From Haematobia irritans (lineage: Eukaryota > Arthropoda > Insecta > Diptera > Muscidae), in contig NC_134397.1 in NCBI RefSeq assembly GCF_050003625.1, positions 195,259,063 through 195,323,062 on the forward strand: a stretch of DNA of 64,000 nt, given 5' to 3'. Numbering within the stretch: the stretch's first letter is position 1; each line of letters begins with the position of its first letter. A model generated the notes under the pieces. It did not search any database. It was not told the DNA's origin and saw only the letters and a program-made list of their open reading frames with translations. This document shows, piece after piece, positions 47,230 through 58,102 of this stretch. The translations under genes were made by a program, and so were the position numbers.

Positions 47230-49053
47230 TTAAATAATATACATCCTCACAATCTAACTATGTGCAATCTAGTATTAACTATGATGTTTTGCGTGATAAC
47301 AATTTTAATTTTAGGAATGTATATCTGGATGAGTTACACAGTGCAATATTTAGAATTAGGTCCAATGCCTTTGGAACTGATGGTATTCCCATTCGCTTTA
47401 TTAAGAAAGTATTTCCGTGCATTTGCCATCACATATTACATGTATTTAACATAATACTTACGACTAGTTGTTTTCCGGCTTCATGGAAGCTAGCAAGATT
47501 TACGCCACTCAAGAAGAAGGGCACTTCAAATTGCAGTGATTTCAGGCCTATTTCCATTCTTCCAGCGCTGTCGAAATGCTTTGAAATCTTGATAAAGAAT
47601 CAGCTATTTGTGTATCTGGATAATTTTTCTTTAATTGATCCATGCCAATCAGGCTTTAGAAATCGCCATAGCACACGTCGCTTATGGTAAAGCTTACAGA
47701 TGATATCAGACGTGTAATTGACAAGAGAGATCCCGGAATTCTTGCTGCTCTTGATTTAAGCAAGGCTTTTGATTCCGTGGATCACAACTTATTAATACAT
47801 AAACTCTACCGGCAATTTGATCTGTCGGTTTTTTCATGTAGACTTATTTCGTCCTTTTTATCGAACCGTTTCCAATTTGTACATAGTGATGGCCGTAGTT
47901 CATGTGTAAATCCAATTTCTTCAGGTGTTCCACAGGGATCTATCCTTGGTCCTATACTGTTTATGTTATATATTAATGACATTGTACATTGTGTTCAACA
48001 TATTGATATGGCTATATATGCCGATGATATTCAATTATTTAGTACCAGCGCGTCTGGCACGACGCAAGATGGTCTATTGAATTTGGATCATGACTGGGCT
48101 AGCAGAAATAACTTGTCCGTTAATGTTAGCAAAACAAAGATCATGGCTTTTGAAAATCCCCGCCAGCCGATCACACAGAGAGATATTGTGATCCAAGACA
48201 ATTTAATTAGTTTTATTGACTCCATTATTTCTCTTTCACATTGACCATAGACTTAAATTCGATTTCCATATAGCCAAGATATGTTCAAAAGTTAACTTCG
48301 TTCTGAAGAAACTATATAGTTTGAACGTTATTCTCCCGCTTCTTGTGAAACGAATGCTGGCGCATTCACTGCTTATGCCACATGTTTTATACGGTGTAGA
48401 GGTTTATATGGGGTTAAGTAGATCAAGTTTGTCTAAATTTACCTCATGTTTCCATTCTCTGCTTCGTTTTGTATTCAGTAAAAATTGTAGACACTACAAT
48501 TCACACTTTGCTGATGAATGTCTGGGATGCTCGTTTGAGCGTTATCTAGAAATTCGATGTCTTTGTTTTCTTTATGGTGTTTTGAAATCAGGTAAACCAG
48601 CATATCTTATTTCCGGTTCTTGAGTACAACAAGGTCCACTCAAATACTCATTGAACATTTCAACCATAATATTCTGGAGCGCTCGTTTGCAATTCGAGTC
48701 ACCAGACTGTGGAACTCCTTACCTCAGAACATAAACCAATTATCGAATAGTGTTCATGTTTTCAAAAAAAGTTAATATCCCAATTTTCTCACTTAGCTTA
48801 GCAGTTTAGTCATTGACAATCTCTGTCTCACACATATTCATTATTTTTTTAGAAATGTGCATTGAGGATTTTGCTAGATTTTTAGATTTTTAAGTTTTTT
48901 TTATAGTTTTAGAATTTTTCGTGATAGTGCCTTAGCAATTTTTGATGTATGTATGTAATTTATATTTTAAATCTCATTATTGTTCTACTTTATATATACC
49001 TATCAACATATGGCCCATGGGGGCTCAGTTTGATTAAATAAATTAATAAATAG
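47230..49053 (+). mobile_element. 5'-truncated non-LTR retrotransposon
   Basis: A LINE fragment containing most of a reverse transcriptase and a 3' tail that ends with ATTAAATAAATTAATAAATA-like simple repeats. The endonuclease and 5' half are missing. The 3' end abuts an unrelated RNase H relic. The conserved RT blocks and the tail NILERSFAIRVTRLWNSLP (read near 48660-48720) suggest the CR1/jockey side of the LINE tree; the clade is not certain. Confidence 0.8.
47262..48770 (+). pseudogene. Non-LTR reverse transcriptase, frameshifted
   Basis: Three consecutive frames hold parts of one reverse transcriptase. 47262-47690 has the DGIPIRFIKK, ASWKLARFTPLKKKG and FRPISILPALSKCFE blocks. 47684-48244 has ALDLSKAFDSVDH, SGVPQGSILGPILFMLYIND and the catalytic AIYADDIQLF. 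48216-48623 has the thumb region. The frameshifts near 47685 and 48220 inactivate it. A short unopened stretch after 48623 still encodes the last residues. Confidence 0.88.
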
Positions 49054-49056
49054 ATT

Positions 49057-49149
49057 TCTACACTGAGGGCTTCAAATTGGATGGACAAGTAGTTTTCGGA
49101 GTATATTCTAAAGACCTGGAACTTCGAATAGCGAAAAGATTACCTAATT
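49057..49149 (+). pseudogene. Non-LTR RNase H relic, left part
   Basis: Reads FYTEGFKLDGQVVFGVYSKD and then LELRIAKRLPN, the first strands of an RNase H domain. The usual catalytic YTDGS has become YTEGF, so it is decayed. Translation continues across the LTR element: removing the BEL insert and one TAATT brings the frame directly to YCSVFQAEILAIRL at 58612. This shows that the BEL element landed in this older relic. Confidence 0.85.
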
Positions 49150-49654
49150 TGTTAAACTATGTTTAACGAAAATATAATTATGATACACGCCTGATATAAC
49201 ATATCTAAAACATGAATTGTATTTAAATGAAATTTTTTAATTATCTGAATGAATTTTAAATTTGTATTACTTTCCTATATAAGAAAATCTCTTTCTTACA
49301 AAAACGTAACTATACAGAAATTATTTATACACTATGGGAACTCTTTTTTTCGCAAGTGGATAAACAATTTCCCATATATGAGAAAACTACTAAAATTACA
49401 TCGCTTACCGCTGAATGTAATCAATCATGGCTTCCCCATTCTATGCTTACCAACATATAGTCATTCCCATAAAAGAGAGTCTAGCGGTAAGACATACTAA
49501 ACGACAATCAATAAACCCAACTTGAAATTCTGAAAAACAATTTTTGGTTCTTTTCTTTTATTTTCATATTGGGAACTTTTCTTTTTCTTTACAATCTGTG
49601 AGTAATATACAAAATTAATACAGTCCTATATCGTAAAACTCACAGAACTGTACA
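49150..49654 (+). repeat. 5' LTR of the BEL element
   Basis: 505 bp. Contains a promoter-like TATATAAG (49276-49283) and the polyadenylation signal AATAAA (49510-49515). It differs from the 3' LTR by only one nucleotide (AGAAAACTACT against AGAAACTACT). Confidence 0.96.
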
Positions 49655-51939
49655 TGGTCCTTCGTAACTTAAACAGGAACAAATAAGGATTTTCGAAGAA
49701 AGGAATTTCAAAAAAAAAAATCTTTACGAGTTTTTTTTATACACTTGAACTTTGTTACGCAACTATAATGAGCCATAAAAGAAGGTAAGTTAAGTGTTGT
49801 TATCAAGTGATTTTGAAAGGTGTGAGTTGATATTTGATCTCATATACGTGTATGTCACTCTGAAATTCACATGAGATAATAAGAGAGAATTTAATATTAA
49901 GCAATTCTTGCGCGGGTTAATAATAGACAATTTATTCGAACACGAAAGACGTGGACATTTCATGTAAAGGTCTCATACTAGCGATACTAATTTGTTGACA
50001 GACCTCCTTTATTTAGCATAGAAGATGATGTTGTGAAATGTGCAATGTAAGAGAGTTTTTCTGCTATCATATTAATTATTGCTCTGCTATACTTCTTAAG
50101 AGTGCTACTACGTATCACCAATCATATGTTAATGTCACATTTATGTAAATATCTCTTTTAATGACGCTCTCTTTGGGTAACAAATGGTAGCCTTATTGCT
50201 TCTTCAGTTCAGTTTAACATAGTAGACACATCCACAGCATTTTAATGGCAATGTGATTTTTTTATCAATGCATACATGTTGATAGTTCTAATCCGCAATT
50301 CATGACAGACGGTGAAAGAAATTTCAGAGTGAATTAAAACAAAATAAAACAGGAGAATACTGAAACTATATCCAATTTCGTAAAAAAAAAAAAAAATAAA
50401 TAATCAAAGAAACATAAATAATTAAAGCGGATAAACGAGAATAAGTTATGAAAAGTCAAATGACATTCCTCTTGTTATGAATGCTTCACCTAAATGTTCG
50501 TAAAGAATCATACTAGAAATTAATCTGTGAAAAGTGGTTGATTCTATATTTGAGACACATTGCGAAATGAATTATTTAGTATAGTGTGGTCCACGGGGTT
50601 ATTGTTTGGAGCCAGTGAAAAACCACTGGATAATTTACACAACGTGGATATTGCTTGTGCGAGAGGTGAATTTGTGTATGGTATCGATGACATTCGATAA
50701 TAAATGTATGATGCAATTGTCCCAAGGATTATCGAGGTTCGGCTGTGCAAATTGAACAGAGGAATTGTATAGACATGAGGGGTCACAAGAATCAAACGAA
50801 GTTCTCGAAATATCATGGAATCTAGTAAGTTTTTTTTCCGAATATTTCAATACAAATTTACGACATTTATGTGGGAACATTTAAAAGGCTGTAAAGAGTG
50901 AACATTCTTGATAATAGTGGAACTTCACAATGAATTTTTTAATTCTGTGGGTTGAATGAAATTTTAAAAATATATGAGAGAATAGTTTCCGTGAACTATA
51001 TTTCTATACATAATAGTTCATCACATAAATTAATTGCATGTCTTGATACCGTTTAATAAAACTTTAACTGCTTTGTTTTTGTCATTTAGAACAAAAATAC
51101 ATGTATAAAAATTTATCTAAGGAATATAATAATGAATGGCATGTACAAAGATTTGGAAAATTGTAAACCCAAATTTCCCTGTAAGTTTGATTTCATACAT
51201 AAGTAAGGATAATTCAAATATCTATCTTCATTGGTTCGAACGAAAGTGAGTTCGATTCCAACAGTCCAATGTTATGAAGATCTCTGGAATAAGTTCTTAA
51301 TTACACAAAATCCATTGAAAATAAAACATTAAAAAGTATTGCATTGAACCTCAATAGTGATAACATTAATTTATATCTTGCACAAGTCTCTGTTCATAAT
51401 TATCGAACAATTCATGTTATATTACAGACTAAAGATACATTTTATTTTTAATAATGATGTTGTGAAAAAAGGTTATTTTTTAACGAATGAATTGCCCTTC
51501 AAAATTAAATATCGAGAATACGATTCACCTTTCTTATTTGAAGTTTCAAACAGCATCTATTTAAATTTACCGTTGTGGTAAACTATTGAGGAGAGGTGTA
51601 TTGAAATTGATTAAGCAAACCATCTGGAAAGGGCTCGTGCAGGATCTATATATTACAATCAATCCTACTACAGTGCTATATTACTTTGTATCCACAGCGG
51701 ATAGGATAAAATTTATACTGGATATATTAGGACATCGTCGTGTGAGGTGAATTTGTTGTTGACTTAATGAATTTTGGGCAATTTCCCAGGACTTTACGGC
51801 AATTAATTTGAGTTTTACATTGTAAATTGGAGGAATGAAAGTGTAATTTATGAAGTGGTTTTTCGAACACACGTAGAGAAACAATCACCATAACGTACAA
51901 GTTATCTGGCTTTTCCTTTGATATTGTCACAATTGAGAC
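49655..51939 (+). other. BEL leader region with primer-binding site
   Basis: TGGTCCTTCG follows the LTR directly, as expected for a tRNA primer-binding site; the tRNA was not identified. The remaining 2.2 kb is unusually long for a leader and has no supported gene. A strong donor-like CCCT/GTAAGT lies at 51180/51181, preceded by a short open stretch from the ATG at 51132. The minus-strand frames at 50544-50880 are not supported. Confidence 0.55.
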
Positions 51940-54900
51940 ATGATGTCAAGGAAGTTCATTTTCTATTCGGATCAAGTGGTCACTTATTGTGCCGCCTTTG
52001 CAGACTTCAAGGAAGTACGTACTCTGTCAGACCTTGAAGTAGAGTTAGAAGAGTTGGAGCGCATATATCGAAGATTAGTTGATGAATATGAATCCTCTAT
52101 GACTTCCGATGATACAACAAGCAAGGAGGAGGAGTTGCAATCAACCCAGTCCAAATTTGCTGCATCTCTCAAGTCGTACAAAGAGTGTAAAGCGGCCTTG
52201 CTAGATCTCATTTTCATAGAGAAGCAGAAGTTGACTACTGCACGGATGGACGATACTTGCCAAAGGACGAGTTCACCATCCGACACTTTAGGATATTCAT
52301 TGAAAGTTCCACCCTGTGATACGGAAGTTTTTAGTGGAGGATATGACAAGTGGCCCGGTTTCAGGGATATGTTTTCAGCTATATACGGGAAACATCCAAA
52401 ATTGTCACCTGCCCAGAAGCTTTTTCATCTAAGAGCAAAGACTCGGGGGGAAGCAAATCAGATCGTGAAAAGATTTGCACTTACGGACTCCAACTATGAG
52501 TTGGCATGGAAAGCGTTAGGGGAACGTTATGAAAATAAGCGGCTACTTGTGAATCAGCAACTTAGAAAGATTTTCGATCTCGAGGCCATAAATGTGGAAA
52601 AAAGTAAGAATTTGCGAAACTTGCAATTCACTATTAACAACTGTTTAGATATTCTGAAATCTTACAATATATCAGTTGTTAGTTGGGATCCTATATTAGT
52701 GTTCTGGGTTACATCGAAACTACCTCAAGAAACTTTGTCAGCTTGGGAAGGTTCTATACGGAACCATAAAGAAATGCCATGCTGGGATAGTCTCAATGAA
52801 TTTATAACAAACCGCTTAGACTTTTTGGAGTCTATCAACGACATCAGAAATCCCAGCTCTTCTGAAGCGACAACTTCTCGGAAGTCGCAAAATTTTAATG
52901 TTAAATCTGATACTACGTATCGAAATTGTAGAGTATGTAAACAAAACCATGCTCTACGATTCTGTTCGAAATTTAAATCGATGTCTCTTACGGAGAAAAG
53001 AAAATTTGTCGTTGACAACGAAATTTGTGAAAATTGCTTGTTTTACGGCCATTCAAAGTCAAATTGCAAAAGCGACAAGGTATGTCAGGAATGCAATCAA
53101 AAGCATCATACGTTGTTGCATCCAGGAATTGATAATACCCGATCTCAGGTTAGTCGACGTATACCTGGAAATCCATCGTCTTTTCATATTTCTACTCAGG
53201 AGGATGAACAGTCGCACACATCGATTCCTGCAGTGGAAGAGGTACAAATGAATTTTTCAGAATGTGGATTGGGGACAATTCTCCCTACAGTACTAGTGGA
53301 TTTGGAACATTTAGGAAACCGTTTTACAATTCGTGCATTTCTTGATCAGGGGTCTCAAGAAACATTCATAGCTCATCGGATTGTAACTCAATTAGGCCTT
53401 CATACAAAGAAATCATTAACGAGGATATCCGGACTTGGGGGTGCCTTGCTGGAGACCTCTACCAAGATATGTAGTCTAAAGTTACGATCGAGAAAGTCTA
53501 CTTTTGCTCTGGAGACAACTGCAATAGTAATATCCAATCTCAATCACCTTATGCCGGCGTCCTCACAAAATATCACAGATTGGGAGGGACTAAATCAAAT
53601 TGAGTTAGCTGATCCAATGTTTTATAAAACTGCGCGAATTGACATGTTAATAGGGAGTGATATACTACCATGCATATTGAAAGCAGGTATTCATAGAAAT
53701 ATATCGGGAAATCTATTGGCCCAAGATTCGGAATTTGGTTGGTACATTAGTGGGCCTCAGAATTCAAAATGTGTCACGAGTTTTGCGGCATGGGTAACTC
53801 AGTCAACCAGGTCCCTTAATGATGAGGTTAGAAGATTTTGGGAAAGTGAGGAAATTCCTAATGAAGCACCAAGATCAGAAGAGGATTTGGAATGTGAAGA
53901 TATTTATGCTAGGACCACGGTTCGAAGAAGTGACGGCAGATATGTCGTAAGACTGCCATTTCAGAAAGCATTTCCAAAGGAAATATTTCTAGGGTCTTCG
54001 CGAAGGGCTGCCTTGGGCCAATTCTGTAGGTTGGAAAAAACTTTAAAAAATTCTCCAGCTCTTTCCGACGAATATATTCGTGTTCTACAAGAATATATTG
54101 CAATGGATCATATGTCACCTGTTTCAAATACCGAATTATACGACGATGTAACATACAGAACATTTTACTTGCCCCATCATGCTGTAATAAAACCAGAAAG
54201 AAACTCGACCAAAGTTCGAGTTGTATTCAATGCATCGAAAAAGTCTACGACTGGTTTATCTTTAAATGATATACTTTACACGGGGCCAACGCTCCAAAAT
54301 GATTTAATGAACGTCATTCTACGATGGCGCATTTTCCAATATGTTTTTAATGGCGATATAGAAAAAATGTATCGTCAGATTGTAATTGATGAACGCGACC
54401 GTCAATATCAACGATGTTTATTTAGGGACGCGGATTCGGGGAATTTAAAGGATTTTGAACTGAAGACAGTAACGTTTGGAGTGAATTGTGCACCGTACCT
54501 TGCGATTAGAACATTATTACAGCTAAGTATCGATGGAGAGGATACTCATCCTGTCGCGGCGAAGACACTTCGAGATCATATATACGTGGATGATGTTTTG
54601 GCAGGTGCACATACGATAGCGGACGCAAAAACCCATTTATGCGAGTTGGTTGACTTGCTATCCTCGGCGGGGTTCCCCTTGAAGAAAATCACTGCTAATC
54701 ATACAGAAATAATTGAAAGCGTACAAAAAGAAGATTTGCTCAGGGAAGAATTTTTAAAGTTAGAAGATTTCAGTGATTCTAAAACTCTTGGGATACGATG
54801 GAATGCAATGAAAGACGTCTTTTTTTATAATGTCTACGACATAAAAATTCCATCCGAATATATTACGAAAAGGGAAATTCTGTCTATAGTGGCCAAGATA

Positions 54901-57132
54901 TTTGATCCAGCGGGTTGGCTAGCTCCAATAATAATAACCGCGAAAATTCTATTGCAACAGCTATGGATGGATGGTACAGATTGGGACGAAAAGGTAAAAG
55001 CACATTCTTTGAAAAAATGGGATGAATTTGTAGAAAACTTTTCCGAAATCCCTAGTATAAAAATACCCCGTTGGATAGGATACACTCCAAACGCTGGCAT
55101 ACAAATTCACGGATTTTGCGATGCTTCGGAAAAAGCATATTGTGCATGTGTATATATAAGAGTTTTTCTGTCAAAACGGGAAATTTCTTCTAACTTATTG
55201 GTCTCAAAAAGCAAGGTTGCACCTTTGAAGACTATAAGTTTGCCAAGATTAGAATTATGTGGAGCAGTGCTCCTTGCTCGGCTCATAAAATGTGCGGCCC
55301 AAAATCTGAATTTCGAACTAAAAAACATATTTTTATGGTGTGATTCTACGATCACATTAGCTTGGATCAGTAAGCCACCGTATCAATGGAAGACATACGT
55401 TGCCAATAGAGTATCCAAAATTCTTGATCTGGTGGGAAATTCTAATTGGTTACATGTTCAAAGTGTTGATAATCCAGCAGACCTAGGAACGAGGGGATGT
55501 ACGGCTTCTGAACTAAAAGAAAACAGTCTTTGGTGGCATGGACCTCATTGGCTCAGGAAGGATTCGTCGGTCTGGCCCCAACAGCCGGTAGTACCGGAAC
55601 ACTCCATAGAAAAGAAAATATCTACTTTTCACACAGCTACGGAACAAGAAGATGTGCTGGACCGGTTTTCCTCATATCATCGTGCTTTACGGGTTTTGGC
55701 ATATATGTTTCGATTTTTTCACAAATGCCGTCGAATGAACAATTTCACATTTTCGGATACACTGATCACCTCACAGGAGATAAACTTCGTCAAGCATCGT
55801 ATGATAATGTTGGCACAGCGTGTGTATTTTTTCCTTGATTACAACCAGATAGCTTCAAAGTTGTCGGTCAGTCCAAAAAGTAGGTTGTTGACTTTGAATC
55901 CTTTCTTGGACAACGATGGACTTTTGCGAGTTAATGGTAGACTATCCAATTCGGATTTAAGCTTCAATGAGAGGCACCCTATTATATTACCAGAGAAGTC
56001 AAAATTCTGCAAGTTACTGGTGGAATTCACACATAAAGTACTTATGCATGCTGAGCATCAAAATATGCTTAGATACATTCGCCAGGAATTCTACATTATA
56101 AGACTTAAAAGCATTATCAGACAATGCATTCGGACTTGTAAGATATGTACGATATACAAACATAAGATTCGTAATCAAATTATGGCTGCTTTGCCTCCAG
56201 AGAGATGTGTTTACTCACCACCTTTTACGAACACGGGCATAGACTTCGCAGGTCCCTTTGAGATTAAAACGTCCAGACTTCGCAATGCTAGATTGGAAAA
56301 GGGATATGCTGTGGTATTTGTTTGTTTTTCAACTCGTGCCATTCACTTGGAAACATGTTCGTCTCTTACGTCGGATGCCTTCCTTGCGGCATTTGATAGG
56401 TTTGTAGGGCGACGAGGGTACCCTGCTAAGGTCTTTTCTGACAATGGGACTAATTTCGTTGGAGCTAACCGAATACTTGTTAACGAACATAAGAAATTTT
56501 TACAATCTGCAGAAAAGTCTTTAGTGGACAAATACAGCGTACATGGATGTAGTTGGCATTTCATTCCCCCTCAAGCACCGCATATGGGTGGACTGTGGGA
56601 AGCAGGAGTGAAAAGTATGAAAGTTCACCTAAAAAAGGTTGCCGGAAACCTCAAATATACGTTCGAGGAGTTTTCCACACTCTTAATTCGAATAGAAAGC
56701 ATCCTCAACTCTCGCCCGATTTCTCCGATTAGTGAAACTCCATCGGATCTTATTGCGTTGACTCCAGGACATTTTTTAAAGGGGTCACCATTAACTGCAA
56801 TACCGGAAGACTATTCCGACAACATTTCTATTACAAACAGATGGCAACGTTTAAAAGTATTACAACTTCAATTTGCAAAACGGTGGAAATTTGAATATAT
56901 ATCTGAACTACAAAAAAGGTATAAATGGAAAACTTCTCAGCATAACTTGAAAGAGAACGATTTTGTTATTGTAAAAGACGATAATTTACCTCCAACCGAA
57001 TGGAAGTTAGGGCGAGTCATTAAGGTATTCACAGGGAACGATTCTAAAGTACGGGTAGCGGAAATACGAACTCAGAACGGAATTATAACACGTCCACTTA
57101 TAAAATTATGCATTTTACCATACGTTCAGTAA
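51940..57132 (+). CDS. BEL/Pao Gag-Pol polyprotein, intact
   Basis: 1730 codons without interruption. Order: coiled-coil-like N-terminus (about 30-105), Gag capsid-like region (about 120-300), Cys/His knuckles (330-395, beginning CRVC), protease with LDQGSQ (catalytic Asp 469), reverse transcriptase with YVDD (882-885), RNase H (about 1060-1200), integrase with an N-terminal Cys/His zinc-binding region near 1390 (CIRTCKICTIYK) and a catalytic core Asp1435, Asp1501, Glu1554. All visible catalytic residues are present. The second Asp and the Glu are 52 residues apart, more than in the classical DD35E. The first 20 or so residues are unlike the rest and precede a splice-acceptor-like CCTTTGCAG, so the true N-terminus could differ. 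The product copies RNA into DNA and integrates it in the host genome. Confidence 0.96.
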   Translation: MMSRKFIFYSDQVVTYCAAFADFKEVRTLSDLEVELEELERIYRRLVDEYESSMTSDDTTSKEEELQSTQSKFAASLKSYKECKAALLDLIFIEKQKLTTARMDDTCQRTSSPSDTLGYSLKVPPCDTEVFSGGYDKWPGFRDMFSAIYGKHPKLSPAQKLFHLRAKTRGEANQIVKRFALTDSNYELAWKALGERYENKRLLVNQQLRKIFDLEAINVEKSKNLRNLQFTINNCLDILKSYNISVVSWDPILVFWVTSKLPQETLSAWEGSIRNHKEMPCWDSLNEFITNRLDFLESINDIRNPSSSEATTSRKSQNFNVKSDTTYRNCRVCKQNHALRFCSKFKSMSLTEKRKFVVDNEICENCLFYGHSKSNCKSDKVCQECNQKHHTLLHPGIDNTRSQVSRRIPGNPSSFHISTQEDEQSHTSIPAVEEVQMNFSECGLGTILPTVLVDLEHLGNRFTIRAFLDQGSQETFIAHRIVTQLGLHTKKSLTRISGLGGALLETSTKICSLKLRSRKSTFALETTAIVISNLNHLMPASSQNITDWEGLNQIELADPMFYKTARIDMLIGSDILPCILKAGIHRNISGNLLAQDSEFGWYISGPQNSKCVTSFAAWVTQSTRSLNDEVRRFWESEEIPNEAPRSEEDLECEDIYARTTVRRSDGRYVVRLPFQKAFPKEIFLGSSRRAALGQFCRLEKTLKNSPALSDEYIRVLQEYIAMDHMSPVSNTELYDDVTYRTFYLPHHAVIKPERNSTKVRVVFNASKKSTTGLSLNDILYTGPTLQNDLMNVILRWRIFQYVFNGDIEKMYRQIVIDERDRQYQRCLFRDADSGNLKDFELKTVTFGVNCAPYLAIRTLLQLSIDGEDTHPVAAKTLRDHIYVDDVLAGAHTIADAKTHLCELVDLLSSAGFPLKKITANHTEIIESVQKEDLLREEFLKLEDFSDSKTLGIRWNAMKDVFFYNVYDIKIPSEYITKREILSIVAKIFDPAGWLAPIIITAKILLQQLWMDGTDWDEKVKAHSLKKWDEFVENFSEIPSIKIPRWIGYTPNAGIQIHGFCDASEKAYCACVYIRVFLSKREISSNLLVSKSKVAPLKTISLPRLELCGAVLLARLIKCAAQNLNFELKNIFLWCDSTITLAWISKPPYQWKTYVANRVSKILDLVGNSNWLHVQSVDNPADLGTRGCTASELKENSLWWHGPHWLRKDSSVWPQQPVVPEHSIEKKISTFHTATEQEDVLDRFSSYHRALRVLAYMFRFFHKCRRMNNFTFSDTLITSQEINFVKHRMIMLAQRVYFFLDYNQIASKLSVSPKSRLLTLNPFLDNDGLLRVNGRLSNSDLSFNERHPIILPEKSKFCKLLVEFTHKVLMHAEHQNMLRYIRQEFYIIRLKSIIRQCIRTCKICTIYKHKIRNQIMAALPPERCVYSPPFTNTGIDFAGPFEIKTSRLRNARLEKGYAVVFVCFSTRAIHLETCSSLTSDAFLAAFDRFVGRRGYPAKVFSDNGTNFVGANRILVNEHKKFLQSAEKSLVDKYSVHGCSWHFIPPQAPHMGGLWEAGVKSMKVHLKKVAGNLKYTFEEFSTLLIRIESILNSRPISPISETPSDLIALTPGHFLKGSPLTAIPEDYSDNISITNRWQRLKVLQLQFAKRWKFEYISELQKRYKWKTSQHNLKENDFVIVKDDNLPPTEWKLGRVIKVFTGNDSKVRVAEIRTQNGIITRPLIKLCILPYVQ

Positions 57133-58074
57133 CAACTCACACTAATCTTAATCTCTTGTATAACAAACTTAACTTTCTACACATTTAACAGCACCCAAGT
57201 TTGTAAAGTCTGTAACGACAATCATCACCTGCGTTTCTGCACAAAGTTCAATAGAATGCCTGTCTTAGAGCGAGTGAGAGTGGCCAAGGAAAAAGGATAC
57301 TGCTTTAACTGCCTATGTGCATCTCACACCAGAGAATGGTGTCGTTCACGTAACACCTGTGAGGTTTGTAACCGAAACCATCATACAAAACTTCATTTGG
57401 ATCGTCCAACCGAGAGAAAAGGAAAACATTGTTTAACAAAATCATCCAATAAGAAATCGGCAGCTCTTCGGAAAGAAATGTCTCGAATCGATTCCACATT
57501 CACATCTAAAAGTGTTCGATCAAATGATTCGTCATTAAATATTTCTGATTCAACATGCAGCTTGGGAGGTTGTCATATAAAAAATCGTCTAGGTGGGCGT
57601 TATAACAAACACGTATTTTTGCCAACGGCGATAGCTAGGGCCGTTACTAAAATTGGGACCAACAAGACTCGTATCATGCTAAATTCCGGGGCAACTGAAA
57701 CAGTGATTCTAAGATCCTTTGTGAAAAGCAGCCATATCCAAACAACAAAAACAAATGGTAATGAATTTTGCACTGTTAATTTACAATCATTCCACGATAC
57801 CGCCATGAAGGTCCAGATTCGTGGAATAGTTAGAGATAAATTTAATTCACCTCTTCCACACAAGGTCCCTAGTAAAATATTGGAAGATACTTATAGTCAA
57901 ATTCCAGATTTGGCTGATCCCCATTTCTACCACCCGGTCAACATCGACATAATGATCGCCAACGATGAGATGCCCAAGATACTCAAAGCGGGGCTAATAC
58001 AAACAGCGAGCCACATGCCCATCGCTCAAAGCACAGTATTTGGATGGGTCATTTCTGGAGCCCGGTATTATTAA
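57133..58074 (+). CDS. Second Gag/protease-like frame downstream of integrase
   Basis: Open for 314 codons in the same frame as Gag-Pol, separated from it only by the TAA at 57130-57132; first ATG at 57256 (272 residues). It starts with Cys/His knuckles (CKVCNDNHHLRFC, CFNCLCASH, CEVCNRNHH), homologous to but clearly different from those in the Gag-Pol frame. It then has a protease-like domain in which the catalytic Asp is Asn143 (LNSGATETV where Gag-Pol has LDQGSQETF), and ends with DLADPHFYHP, PKILKAGL and FGWVISG, also mirrored in Gag-Pol. It sits where other elements keep env, but no signal or membrane segment is seen. Expression could use stop readthrough, splicing (acceptor-like CTACACATTTAACAG ends at 57191) or internal initiation. 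It looks like a module captured from another BEL lineage; its role is unknown. Confidence 0.8.
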   Translation, partial: QLTLILISCITNLTFYTFNSTQVCKVCNDNHHLRFCTKFNRMPVLERVRVAKEKGYCFNCLCASHTREWCRSRNTCEVCNRNHHTKLHLDRPTERKGKHCLTKSSNKKSAALRKEMSRIDSTFTSKSVRSNDSSLNISDSTCSLGGCHIKNRLGGRYNKHVFLPTAIARAVTKIGTNKTRIMLNSGATETVILRSFVKSSHIQTTKTNGNEFCTVNLQSFHDTAMKVQIRGIVRDKFNSPLPHKVPSKILEDTYSQIPDLADPHFYHPVNIDIMIANDEMPKILKAGLIQTASHMPIAQSTVFGWVISGARYY

Positions 58075-58102
58075 TGTTGCGATACTGCAAGAGGCCGCGC
58101 CA
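58075..58102 (+). promoter_or_regulatory. Candidate polypurine tract region of BEL
   Basis: GCAAGAGGCCGCGCCA lies just before the 3' LTR, where plus-strand priming occurs in LTR elements. It is only weakly purine-rich. Confidence 0.35.

Noticed and set aside
55530..55838. ORFs overlapping BEL Gag-Pol in other frames
   Set aside because: Short, no domains, within a fully coding frame; shadows.
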